From: Actinopolymorpha alba DSM 45243
Lineage (GTDB): Bacteria; Actinomycetota; Actinomycetes; Propionibacteriales; Actinopolymorphaceae
Direction: 5' to 3'
DNA: 64,000 nucleotides
NCBI RefSeq assembly: GCF_000373925.1
Contig: NZ_KB892720.1
Location: forward strand, 60,298-124,297
Under the pieces are notes generated by a model that saw only the letters and a list, made by a program, of their open reading frames with translations, made no database searches and was not told where the DNA came from. The position numbers and the translations under genes were made by a program. Below are positions 25,998-35,097 of this stretch, piece after piece (the first letter of the stretch is position 1; every line of letters starts with the position of its first letter).

Positions 25998-28280
25998 TCA
26001 GTCGTCCTCGTCGTCGGTCCAATGCGGGCCCCACCACTCCTCGACCTGGCGGACGTACTCTGCCCTGGCCTCCGCGCGCTCCTCTTCGGACCCCTCCCCC
26101 AGAGCCTTGAACAAAACGCTCGACTCATAGGTCAGCGTGGCAGCGGGATCAGCCGCGAGCAGAAGGTGCTGGAGTGCATCCATGCGTTCCACCGAATTGG
26201 CCGTGAGCTGGACCAGCTCGCCGCGTCGCTGGATCACCCCCCGCACCTTCTCGTCCTCACCGATTGCAACCAGTCGCTCCGGACCGCGCTCCACCAGCGA
26301 TGCCGCAAGCTGGCCCCACACGTGGTCGGCGTCGCCGAGCTGATACGACGCGAGGGTCATCGCAAGTTCGTGTCCGTCGTCGTTACGTGGGTCTCGTGCG
26401 AGTCCTGGCGCGAAGCAGGCCGCGATGGCCCGCGGGTCCGGCGTCGCGGCATGCTGTGCCAGCGCGCTCAACAGGTCGTCGCGGCGGTCCGAATCACCAT
26501 GCCAAGGGTGACAGAAGAGCGCTGGTCGGTCACCATCGTCGAGCACCCGGGCAAGGACCAGCTCTTGCCGCTTCGCGCATTCGTACAGGTCGCGGTCTCG
26601 TACCACGATCGACGGCCCGTCAGGTAGCTGGCGCAAGGTGACGTCTCCGCCAGGCCGGGTCGCTACGACCTCGAAGAGCCGGAGTGGGACTTGGCGCCAG
26701 CGATTCAGCAACGCTCGCTCGTCTTCACGCAGCCAATGTCCGCGCTCAGTCAGGTAGTCGTCGACGATCCCCGCTTCGAAAATCGCCAGATCCACGCAGG
26801 TGCTGAACACTTTCGGTGAGGATGCCGCGACGAGTTCGGTGACCTTCTCGACGTGCCTCCCCCGGCGGGCGTAGGCGAGCAGAAGGCAGAAAAGCAACGG
26901 CGCCCTGGCCGGCAGCGGGTGAACCTCGTTACGCAGGCAACACTTCTTGTACTTCTGGCCGGATCCGCACGGGCACGGCTGGTTTCGCGACACCCTGGTG
27001 GTCGGCAGGACCGTCAACGGACGCAGGGATCGGCGCAGCTGATGGTCGCTGTCAAGCCCACCTTGCTCAAAGAGCTGGTCGGCACGAACGGCGTGGCCAC
27101 GCGTAGCGGCGTACTCCCCGGCGTCGCACAACGCCGGCACAAGGTCGGGTCTGAGTTCAAGCGCCGAGTCGATCAGCTCCGCGGCCTGGTCGACTCGCCC
27201 CTCGGCCTGCGCCGACCGGGCCTCGAGCAGGAGGACGGCTGCCTGCGGGAGGGGCCCGGTCGCGGTACGACGGAGGGCGGCCAGCAATCCCGCCTTGACC
27301 GGCTCACCTTCCACCTCATCGGCGATCCGGGCAAGCACCTCATCAGATGCGGTGAGATTCTTGATCAGCTCGCTGAGGTCGCTGCTCTCGTCCAGTATCC
27401 GGAGACCACCTCGCGCGAGGGTCAAGGCCACGATGTCCTGCGGCTCCAGCCCATCGACGTCCTCGCCGTCCCATGGCGTACCCGCGACTCCGACCAGGTC
27501 ACCGGAGAGCTCCAGGTGCCCGTCGCGCAGGATTCCACCCAGCGGAGGGAGCGGCTCGGCGAACACGGCCGGACGTTGGAGAAGAAGGTCGGCGACTACC
27601 GCGCTGATGGGGGCTCCGGGCTTGTCCCCCTCGTCATCATCGTCCGCCCGCACGGCGAAGTCGCGGAGCGCGTCCATCGCCGCCTGGGAGAACGCGTGCC
27701 GTACCTCCTCGAGAGACTCCTTGGAGGCCTCGAAGGCGGCGATCGGGTCGGGGACCACGGACACGTCGATCGCACCGTCTCGCAGCCGAAGCGCGAGCAC
27801 ATCTCCGGGACGAAACGAGGTCAGCCAGCCGTCCGGGCCGACCAGCGTGTGACGGTGGTCTACGACGGGAGACTCATCGGCCAGGTGTCCACAAGAACAC
27901 GTCACTCCCAGCAGCCCACCGCCGCGTAACGGAATGTCGTCCGCGGCCACGCGGATCCAGAGCGCGAGGTCGTCCTCACCATCCAGGGCAGAGGTCGCGA
28001 GTTCGTCCTCGGTCAGGACGTGAGTGAAGACGGCGCCGTCGGCGACGGTCAGGAGGCTTACCCAGCCCTCCCGCGACTCGTACGCCACCGCCATGTCGAG
28101 GAGCACCCCCTCCACGGCGTCCTCGTCCTCCTCCCCGACCGCGGCGGCCAGATCCACCAGGTCCAGCGGCCCTTGCTGCGTGAGAAGGCGCAGCAGGTCT
28201 GGCTTCATGGCGTCCAGGTGTGCTTCCGCGAAAGACACCGAGAAGTGCGACCTGAGTGGGTGTGGCTCGTGCGTGGCCAT
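25998..28280 (-). CDS. SEC-C domain protein of unknown role
   Basis: This 760-residue acidic cytoplasmic protein starts at ATG 28278-28280. Around residues 430-448 it has SRNQPCPCGSGQKYKKCC, a typical SEC-C zinc motif (CxCx8CC-like), which in SecA and other proteins binds zinc and sometimes ribosomes or SecB. An N-terminal TCSCGHLADESPVVDHRH could be a second metal site. The middle has TPR-like helices (AVLLLEARSAQAEGRVDQAAELIDSALELRP). The C-terminus ends in an acidic tail (WTDDEDD). No enzymatic motif is seen, so only the domain can be named. It stands alone, divergent from the next gene and convergent with GH2. Confidence 0.8.
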   Translation of the reverse strand: MATHEPHPLRSHFSVSFAEAHLDAMKPDLLRLLTQQGPLDLVDLAAAVGEEDEDAVEGVLLDMAVAYESREGWVSLLTVADGAVFTHVLTEDELATSALDGEDDLALWIRVAADDIPLRGGGLLGVTCSCGHLADESPVVDHRHTLVGPDGWLTSFRPGDVLALRLRDGAIDVSVVPDPIAAFEASKESLEEVRHAFSQAAMDALRDFAVRADDDDEGDKPGAPISAVVADLLLQRPAVFAEPLPPLGGILRDGHLELSGDLVGVAGTPWDGEDVDGLEPQDIVALTLARGGLRILDESSDLSELIKNLTASDEVLARIADEVEGEPVKAGLLAALRRTATGPLPQAAVLLLEARSAQAEGRVDQAAELIDSALELRPDLVPALCDAGEYAATRGHAVRADQLFEQGGLDSDHQLRRSLRPLTVLPTTRVSRNQPCPCGSGQKYKKCCLRNEVHPLPARAPLLFCLLLAYARRGRHVEKVTELVAASSPKVFSTCVDLAIFEAGIVDDYLTERGHWLREDERALLNRWRQVPLRLFEVVATRPGGDVTLRQLPDGPSIVVRDRDLYECAKRQELVLARVLDDGDRPALFCHPWHGDSDRRDDLLSALAQHAATPDPRAIAACFAPGLARDPRNDDGHELAMTLASYQLGDADHVWGQLAASLVERGPERLVAIGEDEKVRGVIQRRGELVQLTANSVERMDALQHLLLAADPAATLTYESSVLFKALGEGSEEERAEARAEYVRQVEEWWGPHWTDDEDD

Positions 28281-28514
28281 GGGGCGGGCTCTCCCTTCTT
28301 GCCGCGTGGGCCAACGCACGGAAGCGGCTACCGCCACCGGGGGCCAGCGTCGATCGGGCGGTCGTGAACAAGCGTGGACTCTACCGGCGCCGCGATCGTG
28401 ACCGGATATCGCCACTCCCTCACCGAAACACCAGAACGAGACGGCAAAGGGACCGCCGGAGGCTTACTCAAAACCTCCTCAGTGGCGTGCCGGCCAGCCC
28501 CGGCCACTCAATCC

Positions 28515-28528
28515 GAGTTCGCGAACTC
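28515..28528. promoter_or_regulatory. Perfect 14-bp palindrome GAGTTCGCGAACTC
   Basis: This perfect palindrome lies 27 bp upstream of the ATG of the 579-residue protein, in the divergent gap after the SEC-C gene. Position and symmetry suit an operator. No regulator is adjacent. The rest of the 275-bp gap shows no other clear signal. Confidence 0.45.
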
Positions 28529-28555
28529 CGCAGGGCGGGCAGGCGTCATACCCCC

Positions 28556-30295
28556 ATGAGCAACAGTCCGCTCGAAGTGCTCCGCACCGGTGTCGAGAGC
28601 TACGTGCCCTATCTGCGCGAGTCCGGCGAGCTTCATGATCCGGTCTTCGGCGAGCCGACGCAGTACGGCACGGCCTATCACGCGTACTGTCAGGCGGCCC
28701 TTGCTGTGCTGGGTCCGAGCCAGCACCGCGGCACTCATCTGGAGTTCGCTGCCCGCAGCCTCGATGCCGCGCTGGCACATACCGCCAACCCGGACTTGCC
28801 CCCCACCGCCTCGGGGTTCTCCCGGAGTACCGCCACGGTCCATCGGCTCAACCATCGCGACTTCACCTGGCCGCCGATTCTCAAGGCGTACCGCATCCTG
28901 CGCTCCGCCCGCGCGGCTCGAGCCAAGGAGTTCGCCGAGCGCATCTCCGTCGTCGACATCGCCCGCTCGTTCCGGTCCCTACCGCCGTCGAACTGGGCGT
29001 CGGTCTGGCTGTCGGGTGAGTGGATCCGGATCCGCGAGGGGCTCTCCCCGCATACGGTGACAGATGTCGATGCCTGGCTGGAAACGTTCCTGGAGGACCT
29101 GCTCCGGCCCGAGGACGGCTTCTACTTCGAGCCCGGCAAGCCCAACTCCTACGACCTCTTCACCAGGCACCACGTGGCGGACCTACTGATGGAGGGCTAC
29201 GACGGACGCTGGCGTGCGGAACTCGAACGCCTGATGGTCACCGGGCTCCAGCGCAGTCTCGCGACGCAGCTTTCGGACGGCTCACTGGCCTCGGCGCACC
29301 GGAGCGCCGGTCAGACGTGGACGCTCGGGGCACAGGTGGCGTTCTTCACCCAGGCGGCGCGGTACTTCACCGCCCTCGATGATCTCGAGCGAGCCAACGA
29401 TGCGGCGGCCGCGGCCCGGCTCGCCTTCGCGTCAATGCGGCGTTGGCAGCGGCCCGCGGCGACGTACAGTCCGGTGGAGAACGTCCTGCCGGCCGCCTTC
29501 CGCGTCGGCTATGAGGGCTACACCGCCGACGCCCACTACGGCAACCTCGCGTTGGCGTTCCTCGCCTCCGCGTTGCTCCACGGCTTTACGGCCGACGAGC
29601 CCCTCACCGCACGCCCACCGACGGCCCGAGTCGAAGCGGCCCCGACGTACCGCGGCGTCGCCCATGCCGGCCATTACAGCGTGGCGGTCAACGCTGATCC
29701 GGCGGCGGCGTACGACGGTTTCGGGATCACCGACCTCACCTTCGGCCCCGGCCGCTTCCTGCACTTCGCCTCCAGCGTCAGGCATGTGGCGAGCAAGGAG
29801 TTCTTCAATCTTGGCATGGCTCGACGGACCGAGCCCGGGCGGAGCGAACTGGATGTGATGGCGCAACGCACCTTCACGTTGGAGGCGCCGATCGCGCCCC
29901 ATCCCGCCGGCGCCGCGACTCCCCAGGATGGTGCGAGCATGTATCTGCGGGCCCGTGGAGAGGATGACTTGTGTTACGAGCTGTCGATCTCGATCAGGCA
30001 AGGCGGGGTTGACATCGACGAGGGTACGCCGGACGTTATCGACCGGCGTACCCTCCTCATCCCCTACCTCCGCGATCCGGGCTCCGGCGTCCTCACCCAG
30101 GTCGAGCCGATTCCGGGCGGTGTCGCATTCACCCATGGCGAGGAGGAGATCGTGATCAAGGTGGAGGATCCTGTCGAGGCGATGGTGCACCTACCGTTCG
30201 GTTTCGAGAACCGCCGTGGCCTGTGTGGACTCATCCGCCTCGACCTTGCAGGACAGTCCGACCGGGTGCGCTACCACGTGTCCGTCGTCCGCTGA
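28556..30295 (+). CDS. Unrecognised 579-residue protein, possibly a toroid-type carbohydrate-active enzyme
   Basis: The start is ATG 28556; no Shine-Dalgarno is visible. I do not recognise the family. Residues 1 to about 370 are helix-rich, with repeated aromatic patches (TAYHAYCQAAL, RDFTWPPILKAYRIL, FYFEPGKPNSYDLFTRHHVADLLMEGY, YEGYTADAHYGNLALAFLASALLHGF), as in an (alpha/alpha) toroid. Residues about 370-579 are beta-rich (GHYSVAVNADP, GRFLHFASSVRHVASKEFFNLGMARR, FGFENRRGLCGLIRL), resembling the C-terminal beta-sandwich of polysaccharide lyases. No signal peptide is seen. That two-part plan suggests a lyase or unsaturated-glycuronyl hydrolase, but this is a shape-based guess. Neighbours are sugar oxidoreductases. 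Confidence 0.55.
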   Translation: MSNSPLEVLRTGVESYVPYLRESGELHDPVFGEPTQYGTAYHAYCQAALAVLGPSQHRGTHLEFAARSLDAALAHTANPDLPPTASGFSRSTATVHRLNHRDFTWPPILKAYRILRSARAARAKEFAERISVVDIARSFRSLPPSNWASVWLSGEWIRIREGLSPHTVTDVDAWLETFLEDLLRPEDGFYFEPGKPNSYDLFTRHHVADLLMEGYDGRWRAELERLMVTGLQRSLATQLSDGSLASAHRSAGQTWTLGAQVAFFTQAARYFTALDDLERANDAAAAARLAFASMRRWQRPAATYSPVENVLPAAFRVGYEGYTADAHYGNLALAFLASALLHGFTADEPLTARPPTARVEAAPTYRGVAHAGHYSVAVNADPAAAYDGFGITDLTFGPGRFLHFASSVRHVASKEFFNLGMARRTEPGRSELDVMAQRTFTLEAPIAPHPAGAATPQDGASMYLRARGEDDLCYELSISIRQGGVDIDEGTPDVIDRRTLLIPYLRDPGSGVLTQVEPIPGGVAFTHGEEEIVIKVEDPVEAMVHLPFGFENRRGLCGLIRLDLAGQSDRVRYHVSVVR

Positions 30296-30300
30296 CCAAA

Positions 30301-30336
30301 CGCTGGCTGGACTCAGTCGCGCAGGTCCAGCCAGCG
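30301..30336. terminator. 12-bp stem-loop at convergent gene ends
   Basis: CGCTGGCTGGAC (30301-30312) and GTCCAGCCAGCG (30325-30336) form a perfect stem with a 12-base loop. It begins 5 bp after one stop codon and its right arm overlaps the last codons of the convergent gene (RWLDLRD). It can serve both strands. Confidence 0.7.
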
Positions 30337-32334
30337 CACCTCGTCCGGCGTCAGGTCGACACTCAACGCGTCGAACGAACTCCCGGTCTCCGCCAGCGAG
30401 CGCGGCCCGATGAGCGGGAACGTCGGGAAGTCCTGGTGCAGCACGTACGCCAGCGCCACTGCCGTCGTCGCCACCCCACGTCGCCGGCCGAGCTCCTGCG
30501 CCCTGGCCAGCCGCTCGAAGTTCTCGTCGCTGTACCAGCAGCGCACCAGCTCCTCATCGGAGCGGTCCTCAGGCTTTGCCCGTCCGGTGAAGAATCCACG
30601 CGCCTGGCTCGACCAGGGCATCAAGGCGAGCTGGTTCTTTTCCAACCACTGGCGCGACTCGTCGTCTGTCACCGAACGGCAGCCGGCCCACGGCACGTCC
30701 AGAGCCCTGGCCAGGCTGAAGTTGTTGCTCACCGCAACGAAGGGTTGACGGCCGTTGGCCTCGGCGTACGCGTTGGCCTCGGCGATCCGCTCCAGCGACC
30801 AGTTCGATCCGCCGTACGCCTTGATCCGGCCGGCTCGGTAGTGCTCGTCCAGCACGTCGACGAACGCGGAGACCGGGTAGTCGGTGTTGTCCCGGTGCAT
30901 GAAGTAGACGTCGACATAATCGGTTTGCAGGCGTTCGAGGCTCTCGTGCAGCTGCCAGGTAATGGCCTCGGGGTTGCAGTTCGGTGTGTGCGCACCCTTG
31001 CCGATGATGACGACCTGCTCCCGGATGCCGCGGTTGCGGATCCACTGCCCGAGCGCGCGCTCGCAAAGCCCACCGCCGTAGAGATGTGCCGTGTCGAACG
31101 TCGTGCCGCCCCGCTCGAAGAAGTCGTCGAACATCACCGTGGCATGCGGAAGCTTCGTCTGGTTGTCGACGCCCATCACGAGGCGGGACACGGGCTTGCC
31201 GACACCGGGAATCTCGGCGTACCGCATCGTGTGGTCGGCGCGCCTGGCCAACGGCCGGCGGTGCACGGTCGGGATGTTTGCATCCAGCCGCTCGGCCGGA
31301 TAGGTCAGGCCGATCGCGGCCCGCCACTGGTCGAGCACCTTGAGGGTGCCGAGGGTGTCGGCCCACGACATCGCCGGAGACTGCCGCTCAGAAAGGTGGG
31401 CCGCCACCGAGTCGGCCTCAGCCGCGTACAACGGTGTTGGCTCGACCTCGATCTGCTCGACATCCTCGCCCAGGCGGTAGAGCTCGATGCCGTAGCCGCT
31501 GCCGTCCCGGCCAGGCAACCACGGGTTGCGCACCACGAGGTAGCCCTCGCTGCCGACGACGCGGACGACGTTCTCGGCGGACTGGCGAACCCCGGTGACG
31601 ACATGCGCGGAGATGCCGCCCGGAAAGCGAAGATTGACGGTGGCCCATTCGTCGACCCCGGTCTCACCGACGCGTCCGGCGGCCGTGAGGCTCTCCGGCT
31701 CAGCGAACGCCTCACCAGCCGCCGCCCCGGCGATCAGGCGGGCCATCGTCACGGGATAGCCACCGACGTCAAGGATTCCGCCGCCGGCAAGATCGGCATC
31801 CCACAGCCGGCTCCCAGGCGTCGGCCGGGAGCGGAAGGCGAACGACGCCTCGATCTGGTGCACCGTGCCGATCGACCCGTCCCGCACCAGCTCGACGAGC
31901 TTCGCCGTCTGGGGGACGCAGCGGTACATGTACGCCTCCATGAAGAAGACGTCATGCTCGCGGGCCGCCTCGATGACGGCCATCGCCTCCGCGTGGTTGA
32001 TGGTCGCGGGCTTCTCGCACAGGATGTGCTTACCCGCCTCCGCTGCCTTGATCGCCAACTCGGCGTGCATCGGATGCGGGGTGGAGATGTAGACCGCGTC
32101 GACCTGGTCGTCCGCTAGCAACTCTTCGTAGCTGCCATAGGCGCGCACCGCGCCAGGTTCGGCGGCGAACTCCGCGGCGAACTCAACCGCTTTGTCTAGG
32201 TTGCGACTTCCCACTGCAACGAGTACGCCACTGCTCGACGCCGGAAGGTCTCCTGCAAAGCGCCGGGCGATGTTGCCGGGTCCGAGGATTCCCCAACCCA
32301 GCTTCTTACCGGCGCGTTCTGTGTCCTGTGCCAT
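30313..32334 (-). CDS. Fusion of Gfo/Idh/MocA oxidoreductase and aldo/keto reductase
   Basis: This is a 673-residue two-enzyme fusion. Residues about 12-340 are a Gfo/Idh/MocA dehydrogenase with WGILGPGNIARRFAGDL, ILCEKPATIN and the C-terminal beta-sheet domain. Residues about 355-673 are an aldo/keto reductase: FDTAHLYGGGLCERALG (catalytic Asp and Tyr), VVIIGKGAH (Lys), VDVYFMHRDN (His) and the nucleotide-binding TFPLIGPRSLAETGSS. All four AKR catalytic residues are present, so both halves look active. The linker is short (LDANIPTVHRRPLARRAD). Paired redox steps on one sugar, such as oxidation to a keto-sugar and reduction at another carbon, are a fair inference. The gene stands alone. Confidence 0.88.
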   Translation of the reverse strand: MAQDTERAGKKLGWGILGPGNIARRFAGDLPASSSGVLVAVGSRNLDKAVEFAAEFAAEPGAVRAYGSYEELLADDQVDAVYISTPHPMHAELAIKAAEAGKHILCEKPATINHAEAMAVIEAAREHDVFFMEAYMYRCVPQTAKLVELVRDGSIGTVHQIEASFAFRSRPTPGSRLWDADLAGGGILDVGGYPVTMARLIAGAAAGEAFAEPESLTAAGRVGETGVDEWATVNLRFPGGISAHVVTGVRQSAENVVRVVGSEGYLVVRNPWLPGRDGSGYGIELYRLGEDVEQIEVEPTPLYAAEADSVAAHLSERQSPAMSWADTLGTLKVLDQWRAAIGLTYPAERLDANIPTVHRRPLARRADHTMRYAEIPGVGKPVSRLVMGVDNQTKLPHATVMFDDFFERGGTTFDTAHLYGGGLCERALGQWIRNRGIREQVVIIGKGAHTPNCNPEAITWQLHESLERLQTDYVDVYFMHRDNTDYPVSAFVDVLDEHYRAGRIKAYGGSNWSLERIAEANAYAEANGRQPFVAVSNNFSLARALDVPWAGCRSVTDDESRQWLEKNQLALMPWSSQARGFFTGRAKPEDRSDEELVRCWYSDENFERLARAQELGRRRGVATTAVALAYVLHQDFPTFPLIGPRSLAETGSSFDALSVDLTPDEVRWLDLRD

Positions 32335-32728
32335 GCCCTAAGCCTCGCAGGCCGCATGCCTTGACTCCAAGTCCTAATCCAGAGCCGCTACCGGCCGTCC
32401 GGGTGGCCGAAGCCGGACAGGAAATTGACCATGCTGGACAACTGTCGGCGTGCTGATACGCAAGCGTTACTTGCCAGCGGGTTCGACCCCCTGATCGACC
32501 CTTGCCAGAACACTGTGCCAGTGCCATCTTCTGGGGTCCGGGGGTCGTCCTCCGGGTGAACACCGCTGGGGTTCCAGGGAGTCGCCGCGGTCGCCACCAC
32601 CGGCGTTCCGGCCCGTCGTCCCCTGGCGAGTATCGCCTACAGCTAGGTCCTCAGAGCCCAGGCATCCCGTCGACCGGGCCATCAATGGGTTGTGAAACAG
32701 CGCGCAGCGCAACGACCAAAGGAGGTCG
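32335..32728. other. Divergent intergenic region with a candidate LacI-type operator
   Basis: No credible gene is present in these 394 bases between the fusion gene and the ABC operon. GCAAGCGTTACTTGC at 32460-32474 has inverted GCAAG/CTTGC arms five bases apart and is the best operator candidate. A TTGACC hexamer lies at 32425-32430, but no good -10 follows at the right spacing. The binding-protein start has the RBS AAAGGAGGT. Confidence 0.45.
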
Positions 32729-34141
32729 ATGGCCTTGCCGATATCACCCAGGACATCAACGATCTCGCGCCGGCGAGCGCTCCAGACATTTGGAGGGCTC
32801 GGCCTCGGCGCGATGGGTCTCCTCGCAGGAGGCTGCACGATCACCAAGGGCACTCCGCCGATATCAACCGTTGGTCTCGACAAGAAACCTGCTCCAGGAC
32901 GCAAGGTCAACATCGAGGTCTACAGCGTCTGGGGGTCCACTGTCGGCCAGGGTCTGGTCAAGCTCGCCGAACGTTTCGAGGAATCCCAGAAAGACATCGG
33001 CGTGCGAGTGGTTTTCGCACCGGCCGGTATCGGCGGCGGTAGCGTCCAGCAGAAACTGTTCGTCGCGATTGCCGGGCGCAACCCGCCCGACGTCGCCCAA
33101 CTGGTGCCTTCACAAACACCACAGTGGGCCGATCTCGGCATCATGACGGACCTGACCGACCGCTTCAAAGCCGCGGGTCTTTCGGAGAACGACTTCTTCC
33201 CTGGCGCCTGGGAAAGCATGTCCTACAACGGCAGCGTCTGGCAGGTGCAGTGGGACGCCGACCCGAACTTCCCGTTCTTCTGGAACAAGGGAGTCTTTGA
33301 GGAGGTCGGCCTCGACCCGGAGAAGCCCCCGACCACGATCGACGAGGTCGACGAATACTCGAAGAAGATTCTCAAGAAGAACGGCCCGAACATCGCCCGG
33401 ATCGGCATGATCCCGTGGGACACCTACGGCGCCTCCAACTCGATGTTCACCTGGGGCTGGGCCTTCGGTGGATCCTTCTACGACAAGGAGAAGCTGGAGG
33501 TCACGCCGGACCACGAGTACAACGTCAAGGCCCTGGAATGGATCGTGAGGTATGCCAAGGCCCAGGGCGGCGCCGACCGGCTCGCGGTCACGCCACCCGG
33601 ACTCCAGTTGCATCCTTTCAGTACGGGCAACATCGGGATGGCACCTCTGGTCGCCCCCAATTACCGCGACATTCGCACCAACGTCAAGGACATGCAGATC
33701 GGCTCCGGTCTCCTACCGCACCAGCCACCGGGGGCAGAGAAAGAAGGCGCCGGCGCGTGGATCGGCGGCTGGGGGATGTTCATTCCGTCCCAGGCCGAAC
33801 GCAAGGACGAGGCCTGGGAATTCATCAAGTGGGTTTCGACGGCGGACGACGGCACCAAGGCCCAATGGGACACCGTTGGCTTTCCGCCCGCGTACAACAA
33901 GTCCCCTGTCGTTGAGACCATGCGCAACGACGAGATGTGGAAGCCGTACTACGACGTACTCACGACCGCGACGAACACCCGTCCGCCGTTCACGGTCTCT
34001 GACTTCTTCTTCCAGAGGTTGGACCAGGAAGTCACCAAGGCGATCTTCGGCCTGAAGACACCCCTTCAGGCGTTGCGCAAGGTCAAGGAAGACTCCCAGG
34101 GAGAGCTCGAGAGGTTCCGGAAGGAGGTTGGGTCGATATGA
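32729..34141 (+). CDS. ABC sugar transporter, extracellular solute-binding lipoprotein
   Basis: This 470-residue protein starts at ATG 32729 behind AAAGGAGGTCG. It has a twin-arginine motif (SRRRALQTF) and a lipobox (LLAGGC) with acylated Cys36, so it is exported folded and anchored outside. The body is a family 1 (MalE/UgpB-like) binding protein: VFAPAGIGGGSVQQKLFVAIAGRNPPDVAQLV and WEFIKWVSTADDGTKAQWDTVGFPPAYNKS are typical. The sugar cannot be read from sequence. It overlaps the first permease gene by 4 bp. As in many actinomycete sugar importers, no ATPase gene is present, so a shared MsiK-type ATPase is presumed. Confidence 0.92.
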   Translation: MALPISPRTSTISRRRALQTFGGLGLGAMGLLAGGCTITKGTPPISTVGLDKKPAPGRKVNIEVYSVWGSTVGQGLVKLAERFEESQKDIGVRVVFAPAGIGGGSVQQKLFVAIAGRNPPDVAQLVPSQTPQWADLGIMTDLTDRFKAAGLSENDFFPGAWESMSYNGSVWQVQWDADPNFPFFWNKGVFEEVGLDPEKPPTTIDEVDEYSKKILKKNGPNIARIGMIPWDTYGASNSMFTWGWAFGGSFYDKEKLEVTPDHEYNVKALEWIVRYAKAQGGADRLAVTPPGLQLHPFSTGNIGMAPLVAPNYRDIRTNVKDMQIGSGLLPHQPPGAEKEGAGAWIGGWGMFIPSQAERKDEAWEFIKWVSTADDGTKAQWDTVGFPPAYNKSPVVETMRNDEMWKPYYDVLTTATNTRPPFTVSDFFFQRLDQEVTKAIFGLKTPLQALRKVKEDSQGELERFRKEVGSI

Positions 34142-35085
34142 CCGCCACCTCGGCAGCGCCCAGGTCAGGCTCCACCCATGCGAAGGAACGCCGTGGGCGC
34201 AGCCCACAACAGCGGCGTAACACGTTCTGGGGCCTCGTGTTCACCGCCCCAGGAATCATCGGACTGGTGTGGTTCTACGCATATCCGGTGCTCGCCTCGC
34301 TCTACTACAGCTTCACCTCCGCGACGATGGTCCGGCCGCCAGCCTGGATCGGAGCGACCAACTACGAGTCGCTGGCGAAGGACCCCACCTGGTGGCAGTC
34401 CCTGAGCAACACGATCTACTACGTCGTGGTGAGCGTGCCGCTCGGCATCGCCGTCGCGCTGATCCTCGCGCTCCTCCTCAATCTCAAGGTCCGCGGCCAG
34501 TCCATCTACCGCGTGATCTTCTACCTCCCCGCCATCGTTCCGCTGGTGGCCTCCGCGGTCGTCTGGTTGTACGTCTTCAATCCGCAGTACGGCGTCCTGA
34601 ACAACGTGCTCAACTGGTTTGGGATCACCGGACCCGGGTGGCTCAATGACCCGGTCTGGGCGATGCCGGCGATCATCATCTTCAGCACCTGGGGCGCCGG
34701 AAACCTCATGATCATCCTGCTGGCCGGGCTCCAGGATGTACCCAAGGACCTTCACGACCAGGCGATGGTCGACGGTGCGGGTGCGCTGGCGAGGTTCCGC
34801 CACGTCACACTGCCGTTCCTCAGTCCGCATCTGCTCTTCGCTCTGGTCACCGGCCTGATTGCCGGTTTTCAGTTCTTCACACCGATCTTCGTCCTGACCA
34901 ACGGCCAGGGCGGGCCGGCCGGCTCGACTCTGGTCTCAGGGCTGTATCTGTTCCAGAACGCCTTCCAGTTCTTCAAGATCGGCTACGCCAGCGCCATCGC
35001 CTGGGTGCTGTTCATCATCGTCGCCCTTGCCACGGCCCTGGTCTTCCGACTCGTCGGTCGTCGCGTCTACTACGGCGGAGCTTAG
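34138..35085 (+). CDS. ABC sugar transporter permease (MalF type)
   Basis: This 315-residue integral membrane protein has six predicted helices. The ATG overlaps the TGA of the binding-protein gene. The first helix begins after a basic N-terminus at FWGLVFTAPGIIGLVWFYAYPVL. The EAA-like cytoplasmic loop contains LHDQAMVDGAGALARFRHVTLPFLSP, which couples to the ATPase. It forms the pore with the next gene product and is 12 bp from it. Confidence 0.92.
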   Translation: MTATSAAPRSGSTHAKERRGRSPQQRRNTFWGLVFTAPGIIGLVWFYAYPVLASLYYSFTSATMVRPPAWIGATNYESLAKDPTWWQSLSNTIYYVVVSVPLGIAVALILALLLNLKVRGQSIYRVIFYLPAIVPLVASAVVWLYVFNPQYGVLNNVLNWFGITGPGWLNDPVWAMPAIIIFSTWGAGNLMIILLAGLQDVPKDLHDQAMVDGAGALARFRHVTLPFLSPHLLFALVTGLIAGFQFFTPIFVLTNGQGGPAGSTLVSGLYLFQNAFQFFKIGYASAIAWVLFIIVALATALVFRLVGRRVYYGGA

Positions 35086-35097
35086 GAGGCCTCGAAA

